From positions 1 to 64,000 of the forward strand of contig KV424076.1 in the NCBI GenBank assembly GCA_001632435.1: a DNA stretch of 64,000 nucleotides. Direction: 5' to 3'. Shown here one piece after another: positions 34,829-44,997 of this stretch. The stretch is from Calocera cornea HHB12733 (lineage: Eukaryota; Basidiomycota; Dacrymycetes; Dacrymycetales; Dacrymycetaceae). The position numbers were made by a program, and so were the translations under genes. The notes under the pieces were generated by a model that saw only the letters and a program-made list of their open reading frames with translations, did no database searches and had not been told where the DNA came from. Position 1 is the first letter of the stretch, and every line of letters starts with the position of its first letter.

Positions 34829-35660
34829 GGTCGTCTAGCCTAGGTGCAAAACTCTCTAGCTAGGGACCGGTGTCGGTCTACCTCGTAGCCGAAATGACGG
34901 ACCCTCGTGTTTCGTCCGTGACTCAACTGACCGAAAGCCGGCATCATACCTGCGTGCCGAGCTGTGACTAGCGGTCAATGCACATCCAGCAAACAAAGGA
35001 AAGGCAATAAAAGATGTCCTCAGACTTCCAAGGAAGGTCATTCGACCCTCATCGAGCTGCCCCGGCGCTCCGCAACGCAGCGCACCCTTGCGGGCGGCCC
35101 GCACCCCGTGCTCACCAATTGGGTTCAGGTAGCGTTCAGAGGGGGAATATACGGAGGGAACGGCCGAGGACTTGGGTGCCCTAGAGTGGAAACTGCGAAA
35201 ATTACGGAATATACTTCGTCATAGGACAGGAATTGGGGAATGGTCAAGACCGGGAAATTACTCACGTGCGGCATGCAGCGGGCAGCGGCTAGCGAGGGGC
35301 AGATATCGCAAAGTTCGACAAAATCTGGTCCAATTGAAGTCAGTGAATGTCCAATAAAAGGAATACAGTCGGAAAGGTTCAGACGAAATCACACTGGCAA
35401 GTGTAAATATGCACCCAAGGGCGCGTGCGAAGGTTGCGAAACCAACGCTGCTCTGCGTCTCGGCATGGTCGCATAAGCCGGGGAAGAGAAGGATGTAGTC
35501 ATCATTTAGGTAGGCAGGGAGCCGAAGGAGCGAAGGACGACAGAGGCTTACCAGTGGAGATGGGATGGTGTTCTCGCGGTCCGATGGAGCTGGAGGGTGC
35601 AATAGACCACCAGCATACGAGATGCAAGACGGAAAAGGTCGGACGGGCCACACGGCCGAG
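34829..35660. other. Intergenic region with no recognised feature
   Basis: 832 bp between the HAD gene start and the MED9 stop. Several overlapping short frames occur on both strands but none shows motifs or good splice sites. Confidence 0.5.
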
Positions 35661-36092
35661 CTACTCAGGAGCAGTCTCCGTGGCTGCCTCCTCGACAGGT
35701 GTCTGTTGCACCTTCGTCTGAGCGGATTCCTTGAAGATGGCAAGCTGCATCCTAGCCGGGCATCAGCTTGCAGTGACAGAAGAGAAAATCTGCAAGATGC
35801 ACAACTTTGACTGCTTCAGCTCTTTCAAGCCCTTGATCACCTCATCCTGGTCGCTCAAGCTCAAGTCTCCTCCAGGAAGCCTCTCGATGAGCGCGCGTGC
35901 TTCAGCCATTTTATCACGAAACGCCATTGCCTGTCTAGATTTGAGAAGGCGACCAAGACGAGACGAATGGATACTTACAGCCTCCTCGATATTTGGCTGT
36001 TCAGCAACCGCGAGATTGTGCACCTGCTCAGCGAGAGCAGGGAGGAGGGAGGAGAATGCCTTCATAGGCAGCGGGTTCGTTGGCTGCGACAT
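35661..36092 (-). CDS. MED9: Mediator complex subunit 9
   Basis: Exons (minus strand) 36092-35979, 35930-35803 and 35751-35661 give 110 residues. The first exon reads FSSLLPALAEQVHNLAV. The second carries the conserved MED9 pattern with RDKMAEARALIERLPGGDLS, then DQDEVIKGLKELKQSK. The third is acidic, ending in ETAPE. MED9 sits in the middle module of Mediator and contributes a helical bundle with MED4 and related subunits. The last intron (35752-35802) was chosen because its removal keeps the helix reading in frame. Retaining it would give a stop after VTAS. Divergent from homoserine kinase with 204 bp between start codons. Confidence 0.75.
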
Positions 36093-36296
36093 GGCGTGTG
36101 CCACCCGTGGTGGTTGGGCGCAAGGACGGACGCACAGAGGTGAAAAACAAGACCGCGTTGCCACGGAGCCAAAAAACGGACGGGACGGACGGGACCGGGG
36201 ACCCTGACTCGTGAATGAGTCGTGCATGAGCGGCAGTGGCATCCAAACGAACTGCAGGCAGCGACGGGCGGAGAACCGGAGCAGATCCTCTTGTCG
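36093..36296. promoter_or_regulatory. Bidirectional promoter between MED9 and THR1
   Basis: Only 204 bp separate the two divergent start codons, so both core promoters and 5' leaders must lie here. No TATA box was seen. Confidence 0.6.
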
Positions 36297-37505
36297 ATGG
36301 CCTCCCAGACAGCTGCCCCACCGATGTCGAGACGGCGGTTCACAATCCGGGTGCCTGCGACGTCGGCGAACATCGGCCCCGGGTTCGACGTCATGGGCGT
36401 CTCGCTCACTCTCTATCTCACCCTCTCCGTCTCCCTTCCTACCGCCCCGCCTCCCCGGATATTCACCACCCCGGACCCTCAGCCCAAAATCACCCACACG
36501 GGAGAAGGGGAGGATGAGGTGCCCCTCAACGCATACAAGAATCTCACCACGCGCGTGGCCCTCTACGTCCTCCGCTGCCACGGCATCCCCTCTTTCCCCT
36601 CAGGCATCGAGCTCCACTGCCATAACCAGATCCCCTTCGGCCGCGGACTCGGCTCCTCCGGTGCAGCCGTCATCGCCGGTGTCCTCCTGGGCAACGCACT
36701 CGGCGAGCTGGGTCTGCCCAAGGACCGCATGCTGGACTTTGCCCTCATGGTCGAGCGACACCCCGACAACGTCACCGCCGCGCTCATGGGCGGGTTCGTC
36801 GGCTCCTACCTGCGCGAGCTGGACGCCGTGGCGACCTCGGCCGCATCCGTGCCCTTGGCGGAGGTTCTCCCGGAGTACCCAGCGGACGCAGGCGAGGAGT
36901 GGGGGGTGGACCCGCCCAACCCGCCGTTGGGCATTGGTCACTACGTCCGGTTCGGCTGGGCGAAGGAGATCAGGGCAGTTGCGATCGTGCCGGCGTTCGA
37001 GGTCAGTACTGCCAAGGCGAGGAGCGTGCTGCCCACCGAGTACTCGAGGAAGGATGTGGTGCGTCTCTTCCTCCTTACGCTGCTCCAGCTCTCATCGCTG
37101 CTGCAGGTGTTCAATCTGCAACGACTAGCTGTACTCACAACAGCATTATCCCGTTCTCCACCCGACCCCGAGCTCATCTACGAAGCGATGAAAGACCGTG
37201 TCCACCAACCGTACCGAAAAGAACTTGTATGCATCTCCCCTCGCCCCGTGACTCTCCCCACTCTGACACCTCCGCAGATCCCCGGTCTCCCCCAAGTCCT
37301 CTCCTCCGTAACCCCCTCCACGCACCCCGGCCTCCTAGGCATATGTCTCTCCGGCGCGGGACCCACCATCCTCGCCCTCGCCGTCGACAACTTCGACGCG
37401 ATCGCCCAGGCTGCGGCGGACGTGTTTGCCAAGTTCGGCATACAGGTGAGCCATTTTGTGCTGGATGTGGATACGCGAGGGAGCTGGGTTGAGGAGGGCG
37501 TGTAG
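36297..37505 (+). CDS. THR1: Homoserine kinase
   Basis: Exons 36297-37058, 37107-37226 and 37278-37505 give 369 residues. GHMP-kinase motifs appear in order: FTIRVPATSANIGPGFD at the N-terminus, the ATP loop PFGRGLGSSGAAVIAG, ERHPDNVTAALMGG, and the C-terminal glycine motif GICLSGAGPTILAL. The enzyme makes O-phosphohomoserine in threonine synthesis. Removing the introns gives KDVVFNLQRLAVLTTAL and YRKELIPGLPQVL, both typical of the family. Both introns (48 and 51 bp) are multiples of three without stops, so an unspliced message would still be translated with short insertions. The ATG at 36297 was preferred over the upstream frame because conservation starts shortly after it. Confidence 0.96.
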   Translation: MASQTAAPPMSRRRFTIRVPATSANIGPGFDVMGVSLTLYLTLSVSLPTAPPPRIFTTPDPQPKITHTGEGEDEVPLNAYKNLTTRVALYVLRCHGIPSFPSGIELHCHNQIPFGRGLGSSGAAVIAGVLLGNALGELGLPKDRMLDFALMVERHPDNVTAALMGGFVGSYLRELDAVATSAASVPLAEVLPEYPADAGEEWGVDPPNPPLGIGHYVRFGWAKEIRAVAIVPAFEVSTAKARSVLPTEYSRKDVVRLFLLTLLQLSSLLQVFNLQRLAVLTTALSRSPPDPELIYEAMKDRVHQPYRKELVCISPRPVTLPTLTPPQIPGLPQVLSSVTPSTHPGLLGICLSGAGPTILALAVDNFDAIAQAAADVFAKFGIQVSHFVLDVDTRGSWVEEGV

Positions 37506-37729
37506 AGCGGCGTGGGTGCGCGCTTGTATACAATAGAATTTAGCAGGGTAATGAAGCCTATCGACCTCCAACTTCGGACGACCACGTGACGAGTTATTCG
37601 CCCCCGATGGAGGCGAACGCACAGAACCACGTGGTCTCCCACAATCACAAACCCCATTGTCTTGGCTCATGCGCTTTAGGGGCTGCCGGTATCTGGATGC
37701 ACTTGCTTTCCTCCTTCGCACATATTCGT

Positions 37730-38724
37730 GATGGCTACAGCCAAAGACCTGCTAGACCCGCCTTGGTCGCGACAAACGCGAAAGTACCAGTCCACTGGAG
37801 TCGCTTGGTAGTCAATCGAATATCGGATGAGGTCCTCGGCATGAGATTCCTTCAGCGGGTGCTTGATGACTATGAGGAAAGGCCCCGTTCATGGAAAGAG
37901 GAGCACAAGGAGCCTCCCGTCACTCCTCTCGGTGCCGTCTGCATGCGATGGCGAAGTGTCCTTCCCGGACCGCTGAAGTATGGTCGATCATGAGATTCGA
38001 CTGGACGTGCCCATTCCGACTCCACGTGGCCGATCGCTTTCTCTGTCGAAGCGGGGTCATACCAATGACGATCAAGGTCGAGCTCTGATGTCGCCACAAT
38101 GAAGGGTCTCACAGGGCATCTGCTCCAGAGCCTGCACCATGCCAAACGCTATGCGCCTGGCTCAACCTGGTTGCACCGCGGGTCAGAGGACTGTATCTCT
38201 GCGGTCATTGGATGTGCTGTGGGATAGGCCTGTTCTCTGGGCTTGATAACCTCCATATCACCCTTGGAGAACACCATCGTTCACGACCACCGATCCTGCC
38301 CGAGGCTCATATTACTGAGAGGACTTCAGCCGTCATCACGAGCCACGAACAACGCGATCTCACTTCACTCCGTATCGGCGGGGCAATCGCAGCCATGTTG
38401 TACTTTTCGCTATTGAGGGAAACAGCGCCGCCAATACAGCGCTTGAATCTTGCGTTCGGCCTGAACAATCTCAGAGCACTCAATGCCTGGGCTCTGTACA
38501 GCTGCCTGCGCACATGCTCGGACCTTCAGCACCTCCGACTTGAATCCCAGGCTCTCTCCAATTGCCAACCGGAGAGTATCCAGCACGGCCATGGTCTGGC
38601 CAGTCTACCAAAGCTGCATACCTTGGAGCTCCCTACCAAACCAGATTTCCAGTGGCTGGCTCCGATCGAGGCACCCCGTCTTGGCAACCTCACCGTGCGG
38701 GCGAAGAAGTATGGACGTCCTTAG
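37730..38724 (+). pseudogene. F-box/LRR-like gene, probably disrupted
   Basis: An F-box-like block reads RISDEVLGMRFLQRVLDDY, then LGAVCMRWRSV. The next recognisable stretch, FDWTCPFRLHVADRFLCRSGVIPMTIKV, is the usual hydrophobic segment of basidiomycete F-box proteins but lies in another frame. No plausible intron joins it to the first part; a single lost base near 37980 would. A 38-bp intron (GTCGAG..CACAG) could join it to the last part. That part carries leucine-rich stretches (VAPRVRGLYLCG, LQHLRLESQ, LPKLHTLELP) and ends at 38724. Such proteins recruit targets to SCF ubiquitin ligases and belong to a greatly expanded family in mushrooms. The frame break may also be a sequencing error. 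Confidence 0.5.
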
Positions 38725-38972
38725 AACGGGATGGGAACAGTCATCCACGCGCTCCGTGGTCGTCCCCGGTCCGCCGCAAGGGAGGTGCGTGGGCGTGGAA
38801 CCGGCGCTTCTTTGACGTGGTCAGAACTGAAGCGTTCCCGGTAGAGCCCCCGACAGGCCCAGTCTCGCAAGCTCAAACAACATTCATTCGACGGCATTGC
38901 TATTTCTATTTTACCCTGCCAGTATACGAGTGTGCCTCAGTCGCTGAAGGTCCGGACGGGGCCCTGCCGCGG

Positions 38973-40617
38973 CTAGTGGAAGACGGCGGTGGCGGGCGGG
39001 CGGCCGTCCGTGATGTTCGCGCCGATGATGTCGGGAATTGTGTAGTTTGCGAGGCAGTCGCGTGCAAAGGACACCTGCTGGATGCGCGTCTTCATCGCGC
39101 TGACCCAGGTGTCGGTGGGGCAGCGGCCGTACGGGTCCGGTGCGCACCCCGGGACGTTGGTCAGCGGCACGGAGGCGTCGTTGAGCAGCCAGCGGATGTA
39201 GGACTGGGCGGGGCCCGTGCCGGAGGGGGAGGTGCAGTTGAGGACCTGGCCGACGAGCTGCGTGCCGAAGGGGGCGACCTGGGAGACGATGAAGGCGCGG
39301 TTGGGCGGGATGTGGGTGGTGGGCAGCGGGCCCGTCGCGGCCAGGGAGGTGAAGTTGAGCGCGACGAGGATGGCGGAGATGACGGTGTCGTGGGAGGCGT
39401 CGACGTAGATCGGCTGGGTGAGCGGGAAGGTGACCGCGCTGTTGTCGAGCGTGCTGTTCGTCGTCGAGTTGTGCGTCGCGATGGGCGTCTGGGTGAGCCG
39501 GGCGACGAGCTCCTGGACGTAGCCGATGCCCTGGGCGGCGGTGATGGGGGCGCCGAAGAAGTTTGAGTACCAGAAGGAGAGGTCGAAGGAGTACTCGAAC
39601 GCGCGGAACTCGTCCTGGGTGAAGAGCGGGCAGAAGTCCGAGTAGCCGAGCGAGTTGATCTCGTACGCGCACAGCTGCTGCATCGCGTACGCGTCCGCGG
39701 CGGTGATGGGGAGCCCGCCGGAGAGGGCGGTGAGGCGCTCTGCGGCGGCGGCGAGGTAGACGGAGACCCAGGCGTTGGCCGCCGTCGTGCCCGCCGCGCC
39801 GTTGGCGTTGTTCCCGTTCGTGCACGTCTCGTACGGCGCGAGCGTGTTGTTGAACCCGACGGCCTCGATGATGATGCTCTGGTGGTACTGGTCCTCGTAG
39901 GGGATTCCGAAGAAGCCCGCGGCAAAGTTGAGCGCGGACTTGAGCATGCGGTCCTCGGAGGTGGTGCGGAAGACGGGGAGCGTGCCGTTGCCAAAGGTGT
40001 CGAGGAGGTGGCCGTACTTGACGCGGAAGGACACGCCGAGGTCGAACAGCTGCTCGCGGCCGAAGGGCGTGAGGATCTCCGCGCCGAGCCCGTACTGCCA
40101 TGTGTTGAGGAAGGCGAGCGGGCCGGTGGCGTTGAACGTGCCCGTGCTGTTGGCGACCTTGACGCCGAAGGAGGCCGGCGCGGAGCCCGAGGTCGGGTAG
40201 CGCGCGCCGTGCCTGTGGAGGAGGTGGACCTGGGAGAGGGAGCACTGGGGCGGGATGAGCGCGGAGCTGTTTGCGAATGCGGGGGAGAAGGTGGTGGGCG
40301 GGAGGGAGAGTGCGGGGGAGAGGTTGCCGAAGGAGACGGCGAAGGGGTCGTAGGTGCCGTTTGCGGGCTGGTCGGAGGGCCGGAAGCGGACGAGCGGGAA
40401 GTAGCCCGTCTGTGCGGGCGCGGCGGGGCCCGTGGCGACCTCGTAGGGCTCGTTGCCCGCTGTGTGGGGTTTAGCAGCCGTGTGGGACACGGGAGGGGAG
40501 GGGCGCACTGGGGGTTGGGCCGGGGAAGCCGACGAGGGACGCGGGGGGGAAGAAGCTGTCCAGGCTTGTCTGTGCGAGGGCGAGGGAGGCGAGGGCGAGC
40601 AGGGACAGGGCGGCCAT
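38973..40617 (-). CDS. Secreted histidine acid phosphatase / phytase-like
   Basis: Exons (minus strand) 40617-40509 and 40459-38973 give 531 residues. It starts with a signal peptide (MAALSLLALASLALA). The catalytic motif LLHRHGARYPT (RHGxRxP) follows a Ser-rich stretch. SEDRMLKSALNFAAGFFG comes after it, and the proton-donor motif YVDASHDTVI (HD) lies about two thirds along. There are many N-glycosylation sites (NST, NGT, NTT) and paired cysteines. The family hydrolyses phosphomonoesters including phytate at acid pH outside the cell. The intron is 49 bp (GTGCGC..CACAG). TATATA at 40704-40709 lies 87 bp upstream. Codons are strongly GC-ending, and this produces long open frames on the opposite strand that are not genes. 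Confidence 0.92.
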
Positions 40618-41960
40618 CGCTCTTCTCTGCGATGGGCTGTCGGGCGGGGCAGGCAGCGGTGAGAGGTGCCTAAGGGAGCCAGGCCAGGTGCCCATGCGTG
40701 GGTTATATACGCATTCCACCCCTCGGCGGGCGAGGGCAGCGCGCTTCCACCCGTCACCCCTGCCCAGGCCAGGAATAGAAGCAGAGTACATGGCCTCATC
40801 CCGCCGGGTGATCGGCATACATGGAGCGCAGAAGCATGTTGACCGTGTTCACTCGACGTGGGCGGGCGCGCTCCCAATCACGGACGCAACACGTCAAGGG
40901 CGCCCATCACGTTCGCCTTCCGTCTCCCTAGGCAGGGCATGGGCATCGTCCCTCCCGGTGCAGGAGGATCGGCGATGGGTTGGTATGGCATGGCGTCGGT
41001 CGCAGTAGGTGGGAGACGAGAGCCTGTTGCTGCTCATTGCGCTCGCGGGAGTAGGGCGCCACCATAGATTAGATACACCGGGTCTGATTAGATTGCCAGC
41101 CCGGGGGCAATGGCCATGCTGGCGGCCTCGAGCTCGACCTGTGCGTGGGTCGATTGCGATGTGCATATGCATGGGAGGGTAGGATCGGAGCCAGTTGAAG
41201 GCGGTTGAAGGAGAAGGAAGGAAGGAAGGGAGCTCGGAGGGAGGGAGCACGCCCTGCGAGCCGCGGCTGTGGTTGGCCGGCGCGGTGACGTCCGTGTGGC
41301 CACATGGGCGGCGGGAGGAAGACCCTTGGGGGCGACCCACTGGGAAACGGCCGAGCCGCACGTTCGACGACGTCGGCGGCCTTGCTCCACTGCCCTGTGC
41401 CTTCTTATCCCCTCTTGCCACATGCGCAGGGAGAGGCGGGGACACAGTCACCGCTACCGCCGGCACGGCGCCATGCATACCCATCAGCGCGACGAGCACA
41501 CCGGGGACATGGCGAACGGCGGCGGCTATGCATCCCTTGCCCGAACAGCATGTGCAGCCAATCATCATCCAGCCACTCAAGCCCTCAAGCACACATAGGC
41601 CACCCCCCGCTCCCGTGCGTCCACAACACACACCCATGCCGACACCGAGCTTGCACGTTGCTCCTCCCTCCCCCACCTGCCCGCTCATCCAGCACTCGGT
41701 CCAAACCCGGTTCCCGCTCGCGGGGCACGCCATTCGCCCGCAGTACACCCCGTTCCCACCCTCGTGCCCCGCTGCTTTCTGTCCCGTCGCCTGGGGTTCA
41801 GTATGCCAGAAGCAACCCGGACGGACGGCAGGGGAAGGGTGGGAAGAACGGGCTGGAATGGAAGGAACCTCAGCGGTGCCTTATAGCCCGCGTGCGGCTC
41901 GCGCTCGACCAGAGCTGCTCTGGGTCTGTCCTCCCCGGTTAGGCACTCGACACAGACAGG
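40618..41960. promoter_or_regulatory. Divergent upstream region of the acid phosphatase and the sphingomyelinase-like gene
   Basis: 1.34 kb between two divergent starts, with TATATA at 40704-40709 for the minus gene. Runs of GGAAGGAAGG near 41213-41230 and CA-rich sequence occur near 41580-41640. Open frames here are side effects of high GC. No gene is supportable. Confidence 0.5.
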
Positions 41961-44095
41961 ATGCTCTTCGCCGCCGCCGCCGCCGCCGCCGCCGCTGCGC
42001 TCTCCCTCGCCGCGCTCGCGGGCGCGCAGTCCTCCGTCGCGCTCGGAAACGCGACCTTCGTCGCCCCCGGCGTGTTCCCCACCGCGGTGCGCAGCCGCGG
42101 CTCGTACAGCATATGCGCATACACTGACCGTTGACCCCCCCCCGGCAGGCGTTCGACAGCTACTACAACAACGCCACGGCGACGGACGAGCAGCCCCAGC
42201 CGGTCGTCACCAACATCCTCACTGGCCAGCCCTTCCCGCTCGCCCTCACCGACCCGAACAACATCCCCGTGAACGACACGGCGGACCCGCGGACGTTCCC
42301 GCCCAGCCCGCTGCCCCCGTCCCTCGCCAGCCCGCTCGTGCAGAGCGCGTTCGCGCAGATCGTCTCCATCGCCAACCCGAACAACACCGGCTGGGGGAAC
42401 AACTCGAACTGCGCGCGCTGCCTGGCAGGGCTCGAGGTCGCCAAGGCCCTCGCCCTCGCCTCCTCCCAGTCCGTCCCCACCCTCGCCGTCGAGCTCTGCA
42501 ACTACTTCAAGATCTCGACGACCTGCGAGCAGACGTACGGCGTGCTCGCCCTCGGCCAGGTCCTTGCCCAGGTCCTCGCCGCCGCCGACGTCGCCGGGTA
42601 CGACGGCCAGAACATCTGCAACAACTTTGTCTCCGGCGCGCCGTGCGCCCTCCCCCCGCCCAGCCCGCTCAACATGACCGGCTACTTTGCCAAGCCCAAG
42701 CCGGCGAACGCGACTGCCCCCGCGCCGTCGGGCGAGCGCGTCAAGGTGCTGCACATCTCCGACTTCCACCTCGACGCGCGCTACGCGAACGGCGCCGAGG
42801 CCAACTGCACGACCTCGCAGTGCTGCCGCGCGAACAACAACAACGTCCACTCGCCCGACCAGGTCCTCCTCCCCGCCCCGCGCTTCGGCACGTTCACCTG
42901 CGACGTGCCCTACTCCCTCGGCCTCGCCGCCCTCCAGGCCATCCCCGCCGTCACCGGCGCCGCCTTTGACTTTACCATCTTCACCGGCGACCTCGTCTCG
43001 CACGATCCCGAGAACGAGCTCTCGCAGAGCCTGATCGAGTACACCGAGGCCTCGCTCTACTCGCTGTACAAAAAGTACCTCGGCTCCGGCCCGCTCTACG
43101 CCGCCATCGGAAACCACGACAGCTACAACCAGGCCGAGGACGCGCCCCTCGCGCTCGGCGACCAGCTCGGCCAGGCCAACCTCTCCACCCAGTTCTCGTG
43201 GAACTACGACACCCTCGCCGCGCTCTGGGAGGCCGACGACTGGATCTCCTCCGACGTCGCCGCCCAGGCCCGCGCCCACTACGGCGCCTACTCGGTCGCC
43301 CGCCCCGACGGCCTCCGCATCATCACGCTCAACACGGACCTGTGGTACAAGGCCAACTACTTCAACTACATCAACATGACAAAGTCCGACCCCTCCGGCA
43401 TGCTCCGCTTCGTCGCGGACGAGCTGCAGGCCGCCGAGGACGCCGGCGAGCGCGCGTGGATCATCGGCCACGTCCTCTCCGGCTGGGACGGCTCGAACCC
43501 GCTCAACAACCCGACCAACCTGTTCTACCAGATCGTCGACCGCTACTCGCCCCACGTCGTCGCCGCCATCTTCTTCGGCCACACGCACGAGGACCAGTTC
43601 CAGATCTTCTACGCCAACAACGCCACCAACGCCTCCGCCGCCTCCGCCGCCGCCGTCGCCTGGATCGCCCCCTCCATCACCCCGCTCACCAACCTCAACT
43701 CGGGCTTCCGCATGTACGAGGTCGACGGCAAGACGTTCGACATCCTCGACGCGCACACCTGGTACACCAACGTCTCCACCTTCCCCGCCCTCGACAACCA
43801 GACCGCCGTCGGCCCCACCTTCCACTACGAGTACAACACGCGCCAGGCCTACGGCACCAACATCTCCTGGCCCGCCACCGCACCGCTCAACGCGACCTGG
43901 TGGCACCGCGTCACAGAGCAGTTCGAGCAGCACCCGGCGCTCGTACAGCAGTTCACAACCTACCAGGGCAAGTCCTCCGTCCTCTCCCCCAACTGCACCA
44001 GCGACCTCTGCGTCGCAGCCAAGATCTGCTACATGCGCTCCGGCTCCGCCCCGCTCGGAAAGCTCTGCACCCAGGGCTTCGGCTCTGTCCAGTAA
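41961..44095 (+). CDS. Secreted acid-sphingomyelinase-like phosphodiesterase
   Basis: Exons 41961-42086 and 42149-44095 give 690 residues. A signal peptide contains a run of nine alanines from a GCC repeat. A saposin-B-like cysteine region follows (CARCLAGLEVAKAL, LCNYF, CEQTYG, ICNNFVSGAPC). The metallophosphoesterase core comes next: HISDFHLDARY (D-x-H), FDFTIFTGDLVSHD, AAIGNHDSYNQ (GNHD/E), IIGHVLSGWDG and FFGHTHEDQF. The order matches acid sphingomyelinases (SMPD1-like), which cut sphingomyelin or other phosphodiesters outside the cell or in acidic compartments. Fungal members may use other phospholipids, so the substrate is inferred. The intron is 62 bp. Third codon positions are almost all G or C, and the antisense strand carries a 750-codon open frame as a result. 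Confidence 0.92.
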
Positions 44096-44997
44096 AGGAC
44101 GGGCCTTCCCCTCTCTCCTTTCCGCTGAAGCCGCTTTGGAACGACTGGTGGAGCTTGAGGATGATTGAACTGACGGGTTGAACGGGGACAACTCTTGATG
44201 TTCGTCCGCTCGCGCACACGCTTTCTTCGATTGGGGGTTGAAACTCGCGCAGGATTTTTCGTTCCGTAAAGGGGTTGAACGGCGTACAGGACTGCTTCAA
44301 AAGTACTTGGTTAGTTGAGAGTGTTAATAAAACCGGGTTGTTTGGGTCTGCTGCTCGGCTGCCGCCGAAGACAACACCTGGCCTGAATATGCGACAATCG
44401 GAGAACTTCGACCGGTTCGCGGTGACTACACTATGATGCTTACGATAAGGCAAACAACGTGACCACTGCTCCGCCAACACTGTGCTCCCAGTCCGACCAG
44501 CCACCCGTCTTCAAGCCTGCCGAACTCGTCTTCCGTCGAACTGACGCATATCGTCATGACGTACCTTTCTGCGCTGAGCACGGGATAAGTCAAAGCTTCT
44601 CCTTGCGTTTCCCAATGAGCGCGTCAGGACGCCAATGCGGCAGGCCGCAGATGGGTGCTCCAAGCCCTTTGCGTTCTCGGAGCATGGACCGTGTGACGGA
44701 CCCGACAGCTGCAGAGGCAGCCGGACCACCCTCGAAGCGGCTCCGGAGTCCGGCGGACTATTGACTTTCTGTTGGCTCCCCCTCGTACAGTACTAGTTAT
44801 CATGTATTCTTTGCTCGCAATGGATCCCATATGGACCGACCGCGATGCGGGTCCCTTTGTCGCTTTAGAGCGCAAGTTTACACAAGTTACACCTCCACCC
44901 GAAGTGCGGACCGCCTTGGAGCACAAGTGACAAAACAAGACACAAATACAAGTATGCTTAGTTTTGGCTCGATACGCTGCTCCAGCAAGACCGATAG
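44096..44997. other. Region between converging genes, no recognised feature
   Basis: 902 bp between the stops of the sphingomyelinase-like gene and PhoD. AT content rises compared with both genes, as expected for 3' flanks. No gene or RNA seen. Confidence 0.5.

Noticed and set aside
38562..40673. Long plus-strand frames across the acid phosphatase
   Set aside because: Antisense shadows of the GC-rich phosphatase gene. Gly/Arg/Val-rich with no domain.
41939..44191. 750-codon open frame on the minus strand
   Set aside because: It is exactly antisense to the sphingomyelinase-like gene, whose codons nearly all end in G or C. Such usage removes stops from the opposite strand. Composition is low-complexity Val/Gly/Arg/Glu with no motif.
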